DNA of 64,000 bases from Tolypothrix sp. PCC 7910. GTDB taxonomy: Bacteria > Cyanobacteriota > Cyanobacteriia > Cyanobacteriales > Nostocaceae. The notes under the pieces were generated by a model. The model saw only the letters and a list, made by a program, of their open reading frames with translations. It did not search any database and was not told the origin of the DNA. A program made the position numbers and the translations under genes. Positions 61,046 to 64,000 of this stretch are shown here, piece after piece. The first letter of the stretch is position 1. Each line of letters opens with the position of its first letter. Location of the stretch: contig NZ_CP050440.1 of the NCBI RefSeq assembly GCF_011769525.1, forward strand, positions 3,411,501-3,475,500, read 5' to 3'.

Positions 61046-64000
61046 ATGCAGCAGGTAAAAAACGGCAGCGGATTTAGTATTAGTGCGATCGCAATTCGCC
61101 AACATATTGGCACCCTCATGCTCACCCTGGCAGTAATTGTCGTTGGGGTGTTTTTTCTCTCTACTATCCAAGTAGATCTCCTACCAGCAATTACCTATCC
61201 CAGAATTGGGGTCAGGCTAGAAGCGCCTGGTATTTCGCCAGAAGTTGCAGTAGATGAAATCACCAGACCGCTGGAAGAAGCTTTATCAGCAACAGAAAAT
61301 GTAGTACAAGTATTTTCACGTACACGCGAAGGGCAAGTAAGCCTGGATTTATACTTTCAGCCAGGTGGTGATATTGACCAAGCCCTCAACGATGCTACTG
61401 CTGCCTTCAACCGAGGGCGAGGACAACTGCCAGATACGATAGAAGAGCCACGCCTATTCAAAGTCGATCCATCGCAATTACCAATTTATGAATTGGCTTT
61501 AACATCCTTCTCCCTAGCAGGTAAAGATTTACGTGTATTTGCAGATGAAGAATTAGGGCGAGAACTCGGTGTCATACCAGGTGTCGCCTCAGTAGATGTC
61601 TCTGGCGGTGCTGAGGAAGAAGTTAGAGTAGTGGTTGATTTAAACCGATTGCAAGCTTTGGGTGTAGGGTTAAATGATGTCCTAGATGAATTAACAGCCC
61701 GTAACCAAGATACTTCTGGAGGTCGGATTTTAGGCGAGAATTCCGAGCCGTTAACTCGTACAGTCGGACGCTTCCGAGATGCTAGCGAAATTGAAAATAT
61801 CTCCTTAGAAGTATCATCCCCCTCATCTACCTCATCCCCCTCACCTTCCACCCGTCGCGTCTATCTGCGAGACTTTGCAGAAGTAATTGACGACACAGAA
61901 GAACAGCGAGTATTTGTCTACCTCAACCGTCAACCTGCGGTGAAGGTATCAATTCAAAAGCAGCCTGATGCCAATACAATTACAGTTGTCGATGCTGTCA
62001 AGCAGCGAATTGAGCAATTACGGCAATCAGGTGTCATTCCTAGCGATATGACATTGAGTGCGACTACAGATGAATCGCGCTTTATTCGTAATTCTTTAAA
62101 TGATGTGATTTTCTCCGCGATTTCGGGAGCATTGTTAGCTGCAGCAGCAGTATTGTTATTTTTAGGGTCATTCCGGCAAACATTAATTATTAGTTTGACA
62201 ATACCCCTATGTACTCTGGCTGCGATCGCTTTGATGAGAATCTTTGGCTTGACTTTAAATGTCTTCAGTTTGGCAGGACTGACATTAGGGATTGGGCAAG
62301 CAATTGATACATCGGTGGTAATTTTAGAGAACATTTCGGAAAAAACAGGTATGACTCCCAATCAGCGAGAGAGAGGGGAGCAGCAAGACCAGAATCAGCA
62401 GCATAATTCCAAATTTTTTATTGAAAGTGCGATCGCTTCTTCCCAAGAAGTAGAATCTGCCTTAGTTGCGGCTACTGCTGCTAACTTAGTTTCCGTAGCG
62501 CCATTTTTGTTAATTGGTGGTTTTATCGCGCTGCTATTTAATGAACTAATTCTGACAATTAGCTTTGCCGTTGCAGCTTCTCTGGTAGTCGCAATTACAG
62601 TAGTACCAATGCTGACTTCTCGACTATTGGGAATTCGCTGGTCTAGTCGAGTTAGGGAATTTTGGCTGCTGAGACAATTTAATCATCGTTTTGAAGATGC
62701 TACACGCGGTTACGGTAACTTCTTAGCCAAGGTTGTACGCTATCGATTCTTGGTAGTAATTGCTGCTTTAGTCATTTTAGGTGGCAGCAGTGTGTTTATG
62801 TTTGGTCAAATTCCTCAAGAAATCCTCCCTCGGATTAGTACTGGCCAAGCCAATTTAAGAGCGCAATTTCCTCCTGGTACTCCTTTAGCGACTTCTCAAA
62901 AAGTCATGGAAATTGTCGATGAGATTTTGCTCAAACAACCAGAAACTGAGTCTGCTTTTACAACTGTTGGTGGTAATCTTTTTGGCAGCAATACTACAGA
63001 GAATCCCCTACGTGCTAGCAGTACTATTAACCTCAAACCAGGCACAGATGTTGAAGCTTACGTCAAAAAAGTAACTCAAGAATTTAACCAACTCAACTTA
63101 GCAGGAATACTGCTACGCCTCAATCCTGGTCAAGTACGGGGTTTAATTTTGAGTAATTCTCCAGCCCAAGGGTCAGAAATTGATGTAGTTCTGCAAGGTG
63201 AGAATGAAGAAACATTAACCCAAGCAGGGGCTCAAGTCCTGGAAGCCTTGCAGGACAAAGCAAAATTAGCCACATTCCGACCAGATGCCGATGCACGCCA
63301 ACCAGAAATCCAAATTCGCCCAGACTGGGAAAGGGTTTCGACTTTAGGGCTAACTGCTCAAGAAATTGGTGCCACTATTCAAACAGCAATTGAAGGTTCA
63401 GTCCCCACACAAATTCAACGCGGTAACCGTTTAGTTGATGTCCGAGTACAGCTAAATAAACAAGCTATTCAGCGTCCTTCTCAGCTAGAGCAATTACCAC
63501 TATTTACAGAAAACAATCAATTAGTTCGGCTTTCAGATGTAGCACAGATTGAAGAAGGACAAGCACCTGGTGAAGTGCAGCGGATTAATCAACGCCAAGC
63601 CTTTGTTGTTGCAGGTAACTTAAGCGAAGGAGCTAGCCTTGGTGAAGCTATAGCAGAAGTGAATGAGGTACTCAAAAGTGTAGAGTTACCAGAAGGCGTA
63701 TCTATAGTCCCTAGTTCTGCTGAAGCCACAAATCAGCAGTTGCAAAATGCTTTAAAAACATTAGGAGCATTAGCGACATTCTTAATTTTTGTCGTCATGG
63801 CCGTGCAATACAACTCGCTGATTGACCCGTTGGTAATTATGTTTACCGTCCCTTTAGCTTTAGCTGGAGGAATTTTCGGACTGTACATCACTCAAACGGC
63901 AATTGGTGCAACTGTCATTGTCGGCGTAGTGCTGCTAGTGGGTATTGTGGTGAATGCAGGTATTTTGATGGTAGAACTAGCAAACCAAATTCGTGAAGAA
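61046..64000 (+). CDS. RND efflux permease, partial (3' end beyond window)
   Basis: An AcrB-type pump, open through the last base; 985 codons are present and the C-terminus is missing. The N-terminus is MQQVKNGSGFSISAIAIRQH, then a helix and LLPAITYPRIGVRLEAPGIS. TM4 reads GQAIDTSVVILEN, keeping one Asp where AcrB has Asp407-Asp408. The TM10 region reads GIVVNAGILMVELAN, with Asn where AcrB has Lys940. A Ser/Pro-rich block (61813-61854) and a Gln-rich block (62342-62410) look like inserts. Substrate unknown. It forms an operon with the adaptor. Confidence 0.9.
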   Translation, partial: MQQVKNGSGFSISAIAIRQHIGTLMLTLAVIVVGVFFLSTIQVDLLPAITYPRIGVRLEAPGISPEVAVDEITRPLEEALSATENVVQVFSRTREGQVSLDLYFQPGGDIDQALNDATAAFNRGRGQLPDTIEEPRLFKVDPSQLPIYELALTSFSLAGKDLRVFADEELGRELGVIPGVASVDVSGGAEEEVRVVVDLNRLQALGVGLNDVLDELTARNQDTSGGRILGENSEPLTRTVGRFRDASEIENISLEVSSPSSTSSPSPSTRRVYLRDFAEVIDDTEEQRVFVYLNRQPAVKVSIQKQPDANTITVVDAVKQRIEQLRQSGVIPSDMTLSATTDESRFIRNSLNDVIFSAISGALLAAAAVLLFLGSFRQTLIISLTIPLCTLAAIALMRIFGLTLNVFSLAGLTLGIGQAIDTSVVILENISEKTGMTPNQRERGEQQDQNQQHNSKFFIESAIASSQEVESALVAATAANLVSVAPFLLIGGFIALLFNELILTISFAVAASLVVAITVVPMLTSRLLGIRWSSRVREFWLLRQFNHRFEDATRGYGNFLAKVVRYRFLVVIAALVILGGSSVFMFGQIPQEILPRISTGQANLRAQFPPGTPLATSQKVMEIVDEILLKQPETESAFTTVGGNLFGSNTTENPLRASSTINLKPGTDVEAYVKKVTQEFNQLNLAGILLRLNPGQVRGLILSNSPAQGSEIDVVLQGENEETLTQAGAQVLEALQDKAKLATFRPDADARQPEIQIRPDWERVSTLGLTAQEIGATIQTAIEGSVPTQIQRGNRLVDVRVQLNKQAIQRPSQLEQLPLFTENNQLVRLSDVAQIEEGQAPGEVQRINQRQAFVVAGNLSEGASLGEAIAEVNEVLKSVELPEGVSIVPSSAEATNQQLQNALKTLGALATFLIFVVMAVQYNSLIDPLVIMFTVPLALAGGIFGLYITQTAIGATVIVGVVLLVGIVVNAGILMVELANQIREE

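Noticed and set aside
1-64000. tRNA genes, CRISPR arrays and transposases
   Set aside because: Spacers were read for T-arm consensus, repeated spacer units and transposase-like frames; none was convincing.

Overview
The window reads as chromosomal DNA of a filamentous, probably heterocyst-forming cyanobacterium of the Nostoc/Anabaena group. Evidence: many GCGATCGC (HIP1) octamers; genes typical of the group (RpaB-type regulator, NblB-like protein, cyanophycin genes cphB-cphA, tandem flavodiiron proteins, CpcS-type lyase, urea transporter urtABCDE, a PEP-CTERM protein); and intergenic spacers full of heptamer-type short tandem repeats and palindromic repeats. I saw no rRNA, tRNA, CRISPR array, transposase or phage gene. 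Organism assignment is inference from gene content.

Layout. 0-4.4 kb: rpaB, a cytochrome b6f assembly factor, a DUF456 membrane protein, a PEP-CTERM exported protein, and a HEAT-repeat NblB-like protein on the minus strand. 4.5-12.7 kb: a minus-strand stress/housekeeping series (CBS protein, mutT, DUF760 protein, group 2 sigma factor, carB, dpsA) whose order matches, as I recall it, the dpsA-carB-sigD neighbourhood of Anabaena sp. PCC 7120. 13-19.7 kb: a small conserved ORF, a [2Fe-2S] thioredoxin-like protein, a GT39-type membrane glycosyltransferase, and a phnDCE phosphonate/phosphite transporter. 19.7-25.1 kb: the complete urea transporter urtABCDE. 25.7-36.2 kb: an unusual pentapeptide-repeat/RidA fusion, a Nudix hydrolase, malQ, a RodZ-like protein overlapping a pseudouridine synthase, a DUF2993 protein, cdsA, cbiT, a Ser/Thr kinase, two small unknown ORFs and tatA. 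36.3-40 kb: cphA and cphB (nitrogen storage). 40.6-47.2 kb: trmD, ispF, an oligopeptide-type binding lipoprotein, larB, a small membrane protein, argH and a 54-residue basic protein gene. 47.9-54 kb: Nudix, alpha/beta hydrolase, CPA1 antiporter, DUF3124 lipoprotein, TrkA-type protein, coaX. 54-64 kb: flv3-flv1, an RRM protein, a phycobiliprotein lyase, and an RND efflux pair whose permease runs off the window end.

Functionally the window is rich in nitrogen handling (urea import, cyanophycin synthesis and breakdown, carbamoyl phosphate and arginine synthesis) and in stress or redox protection (DpsA, flavodiiron proteins, Nudix enzymes, RpaB, sigma factor). The most unusual thread is that short tandem repeats normally found between genes reach into coding sequence: they supply the C-termini of MutT and TrmD, start codons of ispF and the complex C assembly gene, an internal block of CoaX, a probable Ser/Pro block in the RND permease, and the whole flv3-flv1 spacer. 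Other leads are the pentapeptide-RidA fusion, a DpsA with a three-histidine ferroxidase site, an RND permease lacking two of the three canonical proton-relay residues, and a possible small gene overlapping the cphB start as TAATG.
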